Assembly (NCBI GenBank): GCA_027578815.1
Contig: JANBTH010000165.1
Span: forward strand, 1-29,360
Direction: 5' to 3'
DNA from: Coemansia sp. RSA 1804
Lineage: Eukaryota > Kickxellomycota > Kickxellomycetes > Kickxellales > Kickxellaceae
DNA: 29,360 nucleotides
Within the stretch, counting starts at the first letter, position 1. Every line of letters begins with the position of its first letter. The translations under genes were made by a program, and so were the position numbers. This document shows, one piece after another, positions 1 through 8,650 of the stretch. The notes beneath the pieces were generated by a model that ran no database searches, was not told the origin of the DNA, and saw nothing but the letters and a program-made list of their open reading frames with translations.

Positions 1-31
1 CTTGGGCTTGGGCACCTGCGTCAAGCGACAT
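1..31 (-). CDS. Possible 5' end of a divergent gene, cut by the window edge
   Basis: On the minus strand an ATG at 31-29 opens a frame that runs off the left edge (MSLDAGAQAQ). An in-frame TAA lies about 50 bases upstream with no other ATG between, so if this is a gene, this would be its start. A TATA-like stretch on the minus strand sits near 137-143. Ten codons cannot be identified, and the frame could be chance. The neighbouring sequence to the left is needed to judge it. Confidence 0.15.
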   Translation of the reverse strand, partial: MSLDAGAQAQ

Positions 32-370
32 GATCAAAGGATTGTAATCGTGCGTTGTGCTTGCTCTTCTGTTTCTGAGTTATTGAACAAATAGGCAGAT
101 TGGGCGACACTCGGGTCTGGTGCAAAGCGGGATGTGGACTATATGTGCTTTGCGTACAAATACCAAAGAATGATGCCTCATAAAACTTGGGTAGAAAATG
201 GGGACCGCGATATCCTCTGGCTTTTATTTTGCCGCTTTCGTGTGTCTTAGAGAGCGCAAGCGACGAAAGAAATGCCTATTGTGCAATAAAGCAAAATTGG
301 GCCCGGGAAAGAATGGTGTTTCTTGTAGACAAGCAGAAAAAGAGAAACAAAGCAATAGAAGCGAAAGAGC

Positions 371-393
371 GGATGGATGGATGAATGGATGGA
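371..393. repeat. Short GGAT-type tetranucleotide repeat
   Basis: Imperfect tandem GGAT units (with one GAAT variant) over 23 bases. It is an ordinary microsatellite in non-coding sequence. Confidence 0.7.
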
Positions 394-3005
394 GTCAACA
401 GGTGAGATTAAAATTATCCTCACTTGGAGAGAAAGAAGCTGGATCGTAAAGCGAACGCTCGTTGCCTTTATCGCCTTCAAGGTTTGCAGAGAGGAGGAAA
501 GGAAAGGGCCCTGCTATTTGAACAAGCGCTGTAGAAAGTAGACGATAACCTAGGAATCCAATGTTTTCTGTGCCAGCAAAAAAAAGATGCGACCGTCGTC
601 TTTTCTCGCTTTGTTTTTGTTTTGCGATACCTATATATAGCACATGTGAAGACGAGCGTAAACAATGTGGTAATGAACCTCCGTTGTTTAAGAAAAAAGG
701 AGATTTATAAATATTTAGTTCAACAAACAAGGCAAGTGGTATTTTCAAAAAAGCTATTTTGGACACATAAAACAAAATCCAGCAAATACATCTGCCACAA
801 ATGCTGAATAAAGGGCTAGAGTTTTGCGTACCAAAAATGTGATAATAGGAGAAGGTTACAAACAAAGGGGGAGGAGTTAAGGGGAGGAGGATAAAGGCAT
901 TTTTTCGTAAAGCACAAAGATGTTTTTGGTATGAGAAGCATCGAGCAGAAAGAAGAAGGGCCTTGGATCTGCTTTAATACACACATGAAATGGGCAAAGA
1001 CAAAAGCAAAACAAAACATGTAACGGCTAATTGAGGCAAGATAAAGCATGTAAATCCAAGCTCTATTTGCAGAACATGTAAACACAAAAGGCGCAATAGC
1101 CTACCTGACACGATGCAGCACATCAGCTCAAATGTGATCTAGTAATCGACATTACCAATTTTCTTATAAAAGATGGACAGCTCAGAAAATATGCACTACA
1201 GCCTCGAGACTGGTCAATACATTTGGAAGACACACAGATGCCTATTTTTGGATTTTGTGAAAAGACCATATGCTAATCAGAACATTAGAGATGGCAAGGT
1301 GCTTGGCATGCGAGTAGGAATGGGGAGGGTAGCAAAGACGATCGATCTCAAGGCTTGTGGACACTGGGTGAAGCTATCAGGCCCGGGAAAGAGGATCTGC
1401 GGACCCGTAAGAAATGTGTGGGCTTTGGGCATGTGTGAATACAATAGTTTTTGGCACCACCCTTAGAACGACGAAAAAAAGACATGATGATATAATGTGA
1501 ATCAACACATGGAAGCAGAACAAGAAGTTGGCATTGGCTGCAGAATGAGGTCTACAACAATACAGTCCCCCCTTTTGCAAGGTATTAACCCTGTTGCAAA
1601 AAAGACAGTAGAAATTAAAAGGCTGAAAGTGCCGGTTTGTGTGTGTGGGGAAAAAGACGGTCACAGTCGGTCTATTTGCTCAAATCTTACCTTGAGAGAA
1701 GAGTCTAGCTTTGTGGTATCCAAGCACAGACAGTTGTATATATTTCGACTGTTTGAATCGAAATGAGAATACACCTGCTAGTTCCAAGGGCCGAATGGTG
1801 GCAGTTTGACAGGGTGTGTGGCCGATAAAACAAAAAGCCCTTACTTTTCGTAAACAGGTTCCGTGTTTTGCGTTCCAAAAGCAAAGGACAAGAGAGAAAG
1901 TCAGAGTTTCTTCCGTAGTAACAAGACTGCGCAAGAAAAAAAAACGAAATCAGCGCTGATGCCAACGATAACGTGTGTGCCGTGGTGTAGCAGCTGTAGA
2001 GTGCAAAACGTATGCTACTTGCGTCGTGAAAAAAGTTCCAAGCTGTCGGATAATTAGCAATACAATCCACGTGAGCTATATTCAACGATCGGCTCTCAAC
2101 CTACGCAGTGTTTGGCGGAACCCTAGCTACAAACTTCGGTCAGCAAAGCGACTGAAAGGAGGCGCGAGCAAATGCGGCTGCCCTGGATCTGTGTGCCGCT
2201 GTTCTACGCTTCAGAGTAAGAAAACTGTGATCTAGGCGCAAAGACGGATGTAATGGCTGCGTGAAGCGAGTTCAATGTAGAGGACCAAAAGAGAACAAGA
2301 GTATAAAATCCAGGCAAAAGAAAGAAAGGTTTGGGGTTTTGAAAAATGTGAAAAAAAGAAGTGGAGCTCTGATGTGATGGATACGAGAATACAAGAGAAG
2401 GCTGAAAGAATGGGAAGCAGTGTTGGGCTACCAAGCTGTTTTAAATTCCATCGGCATATACTCATCTGCTCGGCTTCCGAACAAGGGGGAAACAAAGATA
2501 CTGGCTGAAAGAAGGCGAGGTGGTGGTTGGCTGGCTGTGGTTCCTGTATGTTTGAGCCTGTTGTTGTGATGCCTGCTTTTCCTCGGTGCATGCTTTTGCT
2601 TTCTGTATCTGCCACTCGCTGAAAGCCCTGGACTGCTGGAATTGGCGCTGGCACGGTCGGTTCTTGCCGCCCCCTACTGTCCTGTCGTTGGTCCAGCAGA
2701 CGAGAGAAAAAAAGGAACCAGAAAGACTCGCGTCCCCAACACAGGCGCAAAGTTTTTTCTGTGGCCTGCAAGCAGAGCCTAACCAGCGCCATTTCTCCTC
2801 CTTTTCCCCCTTTCCTCGGGCCCTGCTTTCCTCCTTTTTTCCCTCCCCTCCCCCTTAGCCAGGCCGCAGAGCTTGCTTGCTTGGGGGTGCCATGTGTGCC
2901 TGGCAAAGAAAAAGACGGCCCTTTTCCCGTTTGCGGAAGAAGGGGACAATTTTTTTCGTCAGGATGCGTTGAGATGCGTTCCTCCCTGTTGGGTGGGAAA
3001 AGCCC

Positions 3006-3177
3006 GCCTGTCCAATCAGCATGCAGAGCCAAGACGCAGACGCCTTTTCTGACCAGCGAGATCTGCGCAGCGGTTGGCAACAACAGCCCCTCTTCCTCCA
3101 TCGGCTCGGGGCGCCAGAAAGGCTGGCTTGTCTTCCGCAGACTGAATCAAAGCACGCAGCAAAAGCCTGTCCAATCA
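3006..3177. promoter_or_regulatory. Pair of identical CCAAT-box 13-mers
   Basis: The 13-mer GCCTGTCCAATCA occurs exactly at 3006-3018 and again at 3165-3177, 159 bases apart and in the same orientation. CCAAT is the core bound by the HAP/NF-Y complex in fungi, and the identical flanks make chance less likely. No gene start is apparent nearby: the nearest confident start is calcineurin, about 2 kb downstream. The target is therefore unknown, and the site function is inferred from the motif alone. Confidence 0.35.
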
Positions 3178-5044
3178 CCCCTTCTCCACCTGAATAAGAA
3201 AATAAGGCGCAATCCGATTCGCCTGCATGGAAACGCGGCTCGAGCCATCGCCAGAGCTTTTTCAGAATGCCTTTTATCCTCACAAACGCCATATGCCATG
3301 CTATGCTGGAAACCAGGCATGGCACGGCAGCAAAAAAAACAACAACGACAATAACAGCGACCTGTTTGCTTGATATTGCTGTTGCTGATGCCAGGCAAAT
3401 GAGCACAATAACCATCTTCTGCAGCTAATTTCCAGGACGACGCCAGTGTCCTTGAAATCAGAACACAGAGGCAGAAGCACATCGGTCACCAGATCCAGCA
3501 GGCGGCATCCCTGCTTAAAGAATAGCCCAGCAAGGTCTTTATTGTCGCTATTGCGACGATTTCAAACAGAAAACAGACAGACGAGCTAGCGTTTTCATTT
3601 TTTCTGTTTCTGCTCATTTTTCTGGCTTTTGCAATGCTAAGCACTTTACATGGTCCCATGGTTCTCTGCAGTTGGAGCAAGAACACAAGGTTTAGCTTTG
3701 ATGTTCGGTGTCACTTTTCATGAATAATCTGACAAGGCATATTGCAATATTGCAATTGCCCGTTTCAATGCGTGTGTGTGCATCCATGCATCGCTTCTCA
3801 TCATAGAATGCCTGAATCCTCGACATATATCCTGGTTCTGCACATTAAAGTGGATTCAAATATGTAGCCCTCGCATTTGTCGGCAGATTCTTCACAAACA
3901 AGCACGCAATGCGTCCGACATTTCTGCTTGCTTTGTGTCCATATGGGGGTTTTTGCAGGACATGTCCAGGATGTACAGGAAATGCATGTGTTATCGTCAC
4001 CTCATTCGCATTTATTTCTTTCAGTTCACCTCCCTTGTATTGGATGTTTGTTTCGCAAACACCCTGTCGCAGGTGTAGGATTGTGCTCTGAGCGCATATC
4101 AGGGAGGTTTTTTCTAACTGTTTCTGTTCATCCCCAACGGATTCTGCCAAATGCATCATCATTCCGACGTATCTGCAACTCACCCTGTTTCATTCCGAGT
4201 GCAAAACAGTGCACTTTTATTTTAAGAAACGAACTCGGAGACGGTGACGCAAGAAAAATTGCGTAGCTGTGCAGCAAGTTGTGTTTTGCCCTAAAACGTT
4301 GTATCCTATTCTCTTGCCTATAACCATAAAATAGACACTTTTAATCTTGGCTTAAGCTTGTGCGTACAGCGTAGATACTTTTGTTTTGTCTGGATGGGGC
4401 GATGTGCACATTTTGCAAATACAAATCTGGAAAGATCGATTGACAGCCCAATGGAGCCAGTAAATACATTGTGCATATTGTATTGGATTTATAAATTTCG
4501 TATTTCCATGCCTTTTGACGAGATAACAAAAACCAGAAGCATAAATCTCTCTTGTCAAGCACTTGTATTCCTCAAACAATCAAAGCCTATTGCCAATTGC
4601 ACACACTGTGTCTGCAAATTTGGTATCAGCTATACCTGGTGCTTGTAGTTGAATGATGGAAATAAGTTGAAGCGAACCAGGCACAATGATGTAAACATAT
4701 TGAGCTGCACAGTTCCAACAAAATCATACTGAAAACCAAGAGATGCTTTGTGGCTATGTAAAGAATAGAAATTGAAAGGAATTCGTACCAGACCTCAATA
4801 AATTATTTAAGGATGGCTGATTAGAGGCCTGTAATGTAATCTAATCAACCAAGAGTTCCTGATTTCTTTTGACAATGGCAAACGCGTCCCTTTCTCAGTT
4901 TCAGCTTGCATCAGATGTGTCAGACAAGAATACTGGAAGTTCTATTGTCGTGTGAAAGTGTAAAGAGCTCTTTTTGTGGAGAAAGGCCTTGTCAACTTTG
5001 TCTTCGCCGTTTGCTTTTCTAACAGAATTCGCTTTGCGTTCTAA

Positions 5045-5250
5045 TGCACACTTGTTTTTTCTTTTCTTTTGTTTTGTTCTGTTGGACTTTTTCATTCTCT
5101 ATTCACGCTGTATCATTGTTTTCTCTGTGTTTGTATATTTACCAGCAACCGACTTTGCCTTGCACACACATACACACATACAGACGCCGGTTTTCCAACA
5201 CCGCTTACACCCACACTCACATCCACAACAAAAGCCATCGACAAACAGCC
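5045..5250 (+). promoter_or_regulatory. Pyrimidine-rich and CA-rich leader of the calcineurin gene
   Basis: Directly upstream of the calcineurin start the plus strand is T/C-rich (about 5050-5130), then becomes a CA-rich tract (about 5158-5235). The reading frame stays open through here, adding 69 codons if an upstream ATG at 5044 were used. The encoded residues are low-complexity (runs of F, then H/T/P) and unlike calcineurin, so I treat this as 5' untranslated leader and core promoter. I saw no convincing TATA box. Confidence 0.5.
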
Positions 5251-7131
5251 ATGTCTGACATGGACGTTGACCAGAAGGAGCCGCCACAGCACAGCGCCAG
5301 CGATATGGCAGGCCTGCAGCGGAATGGAGGCGAGGATGCCGAGATGCACGAGGCAGCGCCTTCAGCAGCCTCAGCCCCAGAGACCGACGCAAGCAGCACA
5401 GTAGCAGAGGCAATTCCAAAGGTCGGGTTTACAGTGTCGTCGGCGGAGGACATTGCGCAGATGCCAACGACCGAGCGCATCATGGGCGATGTGCCGCAGC
5501 CGGCGCGCAACATTCCAACGCACGAGGAGGTGTTTGAAGACGGCGACGAGGCGCGGCCGCAGTGCGAGTACCTGCGCGACCACTTCTTCCGCGAGGGCCG
5601 ACTGCGCGAGGAGGATGCGCTTGCGATTATCCGCGGCGCAACGCAGGTGCTGCGCGCGGAGCCAACACTGCTGGCGCTGGAGTCGCCGGTGACGATATGC
5701 GGCGATGTGCACGGACAGTACTACGACCTGATGAAGCTGTTTGAGGTTGGCGGCGACCCAGGCACAACGCAGTATCTGTTTCTGGGCGACTATGTTGACC
5801 GCGGGTACTTTTCAATCGAGTGTCTGCTGTATCTGTTTGCGCTGAAGCTGCGGCACAGGCAGACGCTGTTTATGCTGCGCGGCAACCACGAGTGCCGGCA
5901 TCTGACGGACTACTTTACGTTCAAGCTGGAGTGCATCCAGAAGTACTCGGAGCGCGTGTATGAGGCGGCGGCCGAGTCGTTCTGCGCGCTGCCGCTGGGC
6001 GCGGTTGTCAACAAGCAGTTTCTGTGCATCCACGGCGGACTGAGTCCGGAGCTTCACACGCTGGACGATCTGCGTACTCTGGACCGGTTCTGCGAGCCGC
6101 CGACGCACGGACTGATGTGCGATCTGCTGTGGGCGGATCCGGTGGAGGACTTTGGCCACGAGAAGAGCCGCAGTCTGTTTACGCACAACTACGCGCGCGG
6201 ATGCTCGTACTTTTTCAGCTACGCGGCAACGTGTGCGTTTCTGGAGCGCAACGGACTGCTGTCGCTGGTGCGCGCGCACGAAGCGCAGGACGCCGGGTAC
6301 CGCATGTACCGCAAGAGCAAGGCAACCGGGTTCCCGGCGGTTATCACGCTGTTTTCGGCGCCAAACTACCTGGACGCCTACAACAACAAGGCGGCGGTGC
6401 TCAAGTACGAGAACAACGTGATGAACATCCGCCAGTTCAACTACTCGCCGCATCCGTACTGGCTGCCCAACTTTATGGATGTGTTTACGTGGTCGCTGCC
6501 GTTTGTTGGCGAGAAGATGACGGACATGCTGCTTGCGATTCTGGACATTTGCACCAAGGACGAGCTGGAGGAGGACACTGACAGCATTGGCGGCAGTGAG
6601 GTCAGCGCAGACACGGCGTCGACGGCGGCGATGTCGGGAACAATGGCAGCAGCGGCGGCGGCGGCGGCAGCGTCGGCATCGGCGTCGGCGTCTGGCGGCC
6701 GTTCGCGGCAGCTGGAGGTGGAGCAGCGGCGCGAGTCGATTCGGCGCAAGATCCTGGCAGTCGGCAAGGTGGCGCGGATCTTCCACGTGCTGCGGTCGGA
6801 GGCGGAGACGGTCAACGAGCTGAAGGGGCTGCTGGGCACGCAGCGGCTGCCGGCGGGACAGCTGTCGGCGGGAGGGCGCGGGCTGCGGATGGCGGTGCTG
6901 TCGTTTGAGGAGGCCAAGCGGTACGACCGCGAGAACGAGAAGCTGCCGCCTCAGCGGCGGCCAGGGTCGGCAGGCCAGCGAGTGGAGGATGCGGTGTCGC
7001 AGGCGGTGGTTGACGAGCAGGCAGCGTACGACGCAGCCGAGCGGAACGTTGGGTCGCTTGCGGCGCTGGAGGAGCGGCTGGACTACCACACGCGCGCAAT
7101 GAGCCAGGACAAGCAGTCGTACGGCTACTGA
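5251..7131 (+). CDS. CNA1: Calcineurin A, catalytic subunit (Ca2+/calmodulin-dependent Ser/Thr phosphatase, PP2B)
   Basis: Cytosolic phosphatase that, with calcineurin B and calmodulin, relays Ca2+ signals in fungi (stress, cell wall, hyphal growth). The 626-residue protein has all metal and catalytic motifs: GDVHG at 151 (D152, H154), GDYVDRG at 179 (D180, D183), RGNHE at 210 (N212), HGG at 261, RAHE with H343, and SAPNYLD at 369. The regulatory parts follow in order: calcineurin B-binding helix at about 408-440, calmodulin-binding segment at about 493-515 (RRESIRRKILAVGK), and autoinhibitory segment at about 548-566 (LSFEEAKRYDRENEKLPPQ). Two features are unusual: about 60 extra N-terminal residues compared with human PPP3CA, and an Ala/Ser run at 466-483 in the linker before the calmodulin site. 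I chose the ATG at 5251 because the residues before it are low-complexity leader. Codon third positions are strongly G/C, more than in neighbouring genes. No intron is seen. Confidence 0.97.
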   Translation: MSDMDVDQKEPPQHSASDMAGLQRNGGEDAEMHEAAPSAASAPETDASSTVAEAIPKVGFTVSSAEDIAQMPTTERIMGDVPQPARNIPTHEEVFEDGDEARPQCEYLRDHFFREGRLREEDALAIIRGATQVLRAEPTLLALESPVTICGDVHGQYYDLMKLFEVGGDPGTTQYLFLGDYVDRGYFSIECLLYLFALKLRHRQTLFMLRGNHECRHLTDYFTFKLECIQKYSERVYEAAAESFCALPLGAVVNKQFLCIHGGLSPELHTLDDLRTLDRFCEPPTHGLMCDLLWADPVEDFGHEKSRSLFTHNYARGCSYFFSYAATCAFLERNGLLSLVRAHEAQDAGYRMYRKSKATGFPAVITLFSAPNYLDAYNNKAAVLKYENNVMNIRQFNYSPHPYWLPNFMDVFTWSLPFVGEKMTDMLLAILDICTKDELEEDTDSIGGSEVSADTASTAAMSGTMAAAAAAAAASASASASGGRSRQLEVEQRRESIRRKILAVGKVARIFHVLRSEAETVNELKGLLGTQRLPAGQLSAGGRGLRMAVLSFEEAKRYDRENEKLPPQRRPGSAGQRVEDAVSQAVVDEQAAYDAAERNVGSLAALEERLDYHTRAMSQDKQSYGY

Positions 7132-7180
7132 CCGGGTCTTGCCACCTGCTTGCCAGCTGTCCGGGTGGAAAGCAAACAAG

Positions 7181-7204
7181 CAGCAGCAGCAGCAGCAGCA
7201 GCAA
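7181..7204 (+). repeat. CAG trinucleotide repeat in the calcineurin 3' region
   Basis: Seven CAG triplets plus a terminal CAA, beginning 50 bases after the calcineurin stop codon. It lies outside the coding frame, in the presumed 3' UTR, and is probably length-polymorphic. Confidence 0.85.
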
Positions 7205-7277
7205 CGGCGCCAGATATCTGGCGGTTCTGGCACAAACAGCGCCATCAATGCCCCCCTGTCAACGTATAACATAGTTG

Positions 7278-7283
7278 TTTAAT
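7278..7283 (-). terminator. Possible poly(A) signal (ATTAAA) of the first NmrA-like gene
   Basis: Minus-strand ATTAAA about 80 bases beyond the stop codon of the 7362-8294 gene, within the 230-base convergent gap shared with calcineurin. It is the common variant of AATAAA. Position fits, but short motifs like this are frequent in AT-rich DNA. Confidence 0.35.
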
Positions 7284-7361
7284 AGATATGAAGTAAAGCT
7301 AGTCAGACAAAGGTGATGGTAAAAGTAGGGTGATTGGTTCAGAAGTGTTGGACCGCTGTGA

Positions 7362-8294
7362 TTACTGCGATGGTCCGGTCCATCCGCGGTTCTTCCAGAA
7401 CTCTGCAGGGGTCGTGTGCTTGTAGTCCATCTTCTCGTTGATCTCCAAAAAGTCGGTCTTATACCCAAAGTACCCAATCTCGTCAAAGCTCCTAAATATC
7501 AGCTCCATATCCTTATTGTTTAAGGCCTCGTATGGAAGCTGTACATATTTTGCAGGCCTCCCAGTAGCCTCGGTAAATGCGACTGCCATCTCCTGCGCCT
7601 CGTAATACCCACCGCTAACTTCCACTGATTTTCCGACAAAGTCATCAAAATGTTCAACCATGTAAGCAACAACACCACCAGTATCAGTGGCGGCATCAAC
7701 TAGGGGAAGCTTAGTAGCTGGTGGAAGTGGAAATAGAAACTCGATAGTTTTGTTGTCATCTGGCGAGATGCGCGAAAAGCTCACAAAGTTCTCCATGTAC
7801 GAGCCAATATGAATAAAAGCGCCACGGATTTCAGCAGCTTTTGATCTAAGATACTTTTCAGAGCCCAGCTTGCCTTTAAAATAGGTTGGCTCCGGATATC
7901 TCCCTCCGCTGAGCTCATTTAGCGAGTAAATGGTGCTGATGACAATGCTTTTGACACCAGCAGCAATGGCCGCATCGGTGATGTTCTTTCCTTGCTTGTA
8001 TTCGGCGGAGACGCTGTCGACAATAACACCATCATGCGTGCCTGGCTGCGCAAGCATTGTTACGCCGAAAACAAAATCCGCACCTTCAAACGCTTTCTTT
8101 AGCGACTCTACCTGATTAAGATCCCCTTCGGCCAACCTGATGTTTGGATACTTGGCCTTGATCTCCTTTGCTGGTTCACTGGAAGCGTCGCGCGTCACAG
8201 CAACAAGCTTGTATTTCCCGGCTGTATGAAGTGCGCGCAAGACGCTGCCGCCTTGGAGACCGGTAGCACCGATGATTGCTGCTGTCTGGGTCAT
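7362..8294 (-). CDS. NmrA-like NAD(P)-binding protein, HSCARG/NMRAL1 type (copy A)
   Basis: Atypical short-chain dehydrogenase-fold protein, 310 residues, the usual length for this family. The N-terminus carries the dinucleotide loop GATGLQGG (about residues 9-16) after a hydrophobic strand. VTRD after the second strand places an Arg where HSCARG binds the NADP 2'-phosphate. GADFVFG, the GVKSIVIST strand and the TDTGGVVA region also fit HSCARG-like proteins. Family members usually act as redox sensors or transcriptional co-regulators (for example NmrA in nitrogen repression) rather than enzymes; some relatives reduce substrates, so activity is unknown here. A tandem paralogue of identical length lies 351 bases upstream on the same strand. 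The promoter has a TATA box and a bZIP-type palindrome. It converges on calcineurin. Confidence 0.9.
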   Translation of the reverse strand: MTQTAAIIGATGLQGGSVLRALHTAGKYKLVAVTRDASSEPAKEIKAKYPNIRLAEGDLNQVESLKKAFEGADFVFGVTMLAQPGTHDGVIVDSVSAEYKQGKNITDAAIAAGVKSIVISTIYSLNELSGGRYPEPTYFKGKLGSEKYLRSKAAEIRGAFIHIGSYMENFVSFSRISPDDNKTIEFLFPLPPATKLPLVDAATDTGGVVAYMVEHFDDFVGKSVEVSGGYYEAQEMAVAFTEATGRPAKYVQLPYEALNNKDMELIFRSFDEIGYFGYKTDFLEINEKMDYKHTTPAEFWKNRGWTGPSQ

Positions 8295-8400
8295 TTGTTG
8301 CTATATATTGTTTTGAGGATTTCTAAACAAAAAAGCTATATATGTAAGTTTACTAGAAAGATTTTGGAAAATAATGCCAAAAGAAGTGTTATATTATTTC

Positions 8401-8414
8401 TTTTTTATATATAC
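8401..8414 (-). promoter_or_regulatory. TATA box of NmrA-like copy A
   Basis: Minus-strand GTATATATAAAAAA, about 107-120 bases upstream of the ATG at 8294. The spacing matches that of the TATA box of copy B, which supports it. Further TATA-like stretches nearer the ATG (about 8302-8309 and 8336-8342) are weaker candidates. Confidence 0.6.
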
Positions 8415-8433
8415 TCCATCTGGTATCTTTTGT

Positions 8434-8446
8434 TGCTGACTCAGCA
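8434..8446. promoter_or_regulatory. Perfect bZIP palindrome (MARE / AP-1 / ARE-like) upstream of copy A
   Basis: The 13-mer TGCTGACTCAGCA is a perfect palindrome about its central base and equals the classic T-MARE. It contains the AP-1/Gcn4 core TGACTCA and fits the antioxidant-response pattern TGACNNNGCA. It sits about 20 bases upstream of the copy A TATA box, a good activator position. Binding by a fungal Gcn4-, Yap1- or Maf-like bZIP protein is inference. I did not find an equivalent site upstream of copy B. Confidence 0.55.
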
Positions 8447-8644
8447 AAACTCAGAACAACCTGACATGTCTGCATGGGGTTGTCAATAAATTGCCATATT
8501 GTTGAAGGTCATTTGTTTTGATTTATAAGCCAAAAACATGTTTGGAGGTGTATGAAACAAAATGAAAGAAACATGTTGTGTTTGGAATGTCATCATTAGA
8601 AACAAAATTTTCAAGTTAAAAATAACTAAACTGATATGAATATG

Positions 8645-8650
8645 TTTATT
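8645..8650 (-). terminator. Poly(A) signal overlapping the stop codon of copy B
   Basis: Minus-strand AATAAA whose central TAA is the stop codon of the 8646-9578 gene. If used, it implies an extremely short 3' UTR of about 10-30 bases. It may equally be coincidence. Confidence 0.35.

Larger units (their letters stand above)
32..5044. other. Gene-free region left of calcineurin, about 5 kb
   Basis: No reading frame here resembles a known family. The stretch is AT-rich except for a GC-richer block at about 2100-3500, where both strands stay open for long distances. Overlapping unrelated ORFs on opposite strands (for example 2232-3101 minus and 2761-3354 plus) point to composition rather than coding. 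Inside the block lie two identical CCAAT-containing 13-mers and pyrimidine runs near 2800-2870. I saw no tRNA, snRNA or transposon signature. It may hold long promoter or leader sequence, or non-coding transcripts. Confidence 0.5.

Noticed and set aside
1485..1625. ATGATGA followed later by CTGA, suggestive of a C/D box snoRNA
   Set aside because: Spacing is about 130 bases, there is no terminal stem, and both motifs are common by chance.
5044..5250. Upstream in-frame extension of calcineurin (69 extra codons)
   Set aside because: Low-complexity F-, H- and T-rich translation from pyrimidine and CA tracts. The ATG at 5251 starts a normal acidic N-terminus.
5812..7272. 486-codon ORF on the minus strand, antisense to calcineurin
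   Set aside because: It lies opposite a certain gene with strongly G/C third positions, which keeps the antisense frame open. The product is Arg/Gln/Val-rich with no recognisable domain.
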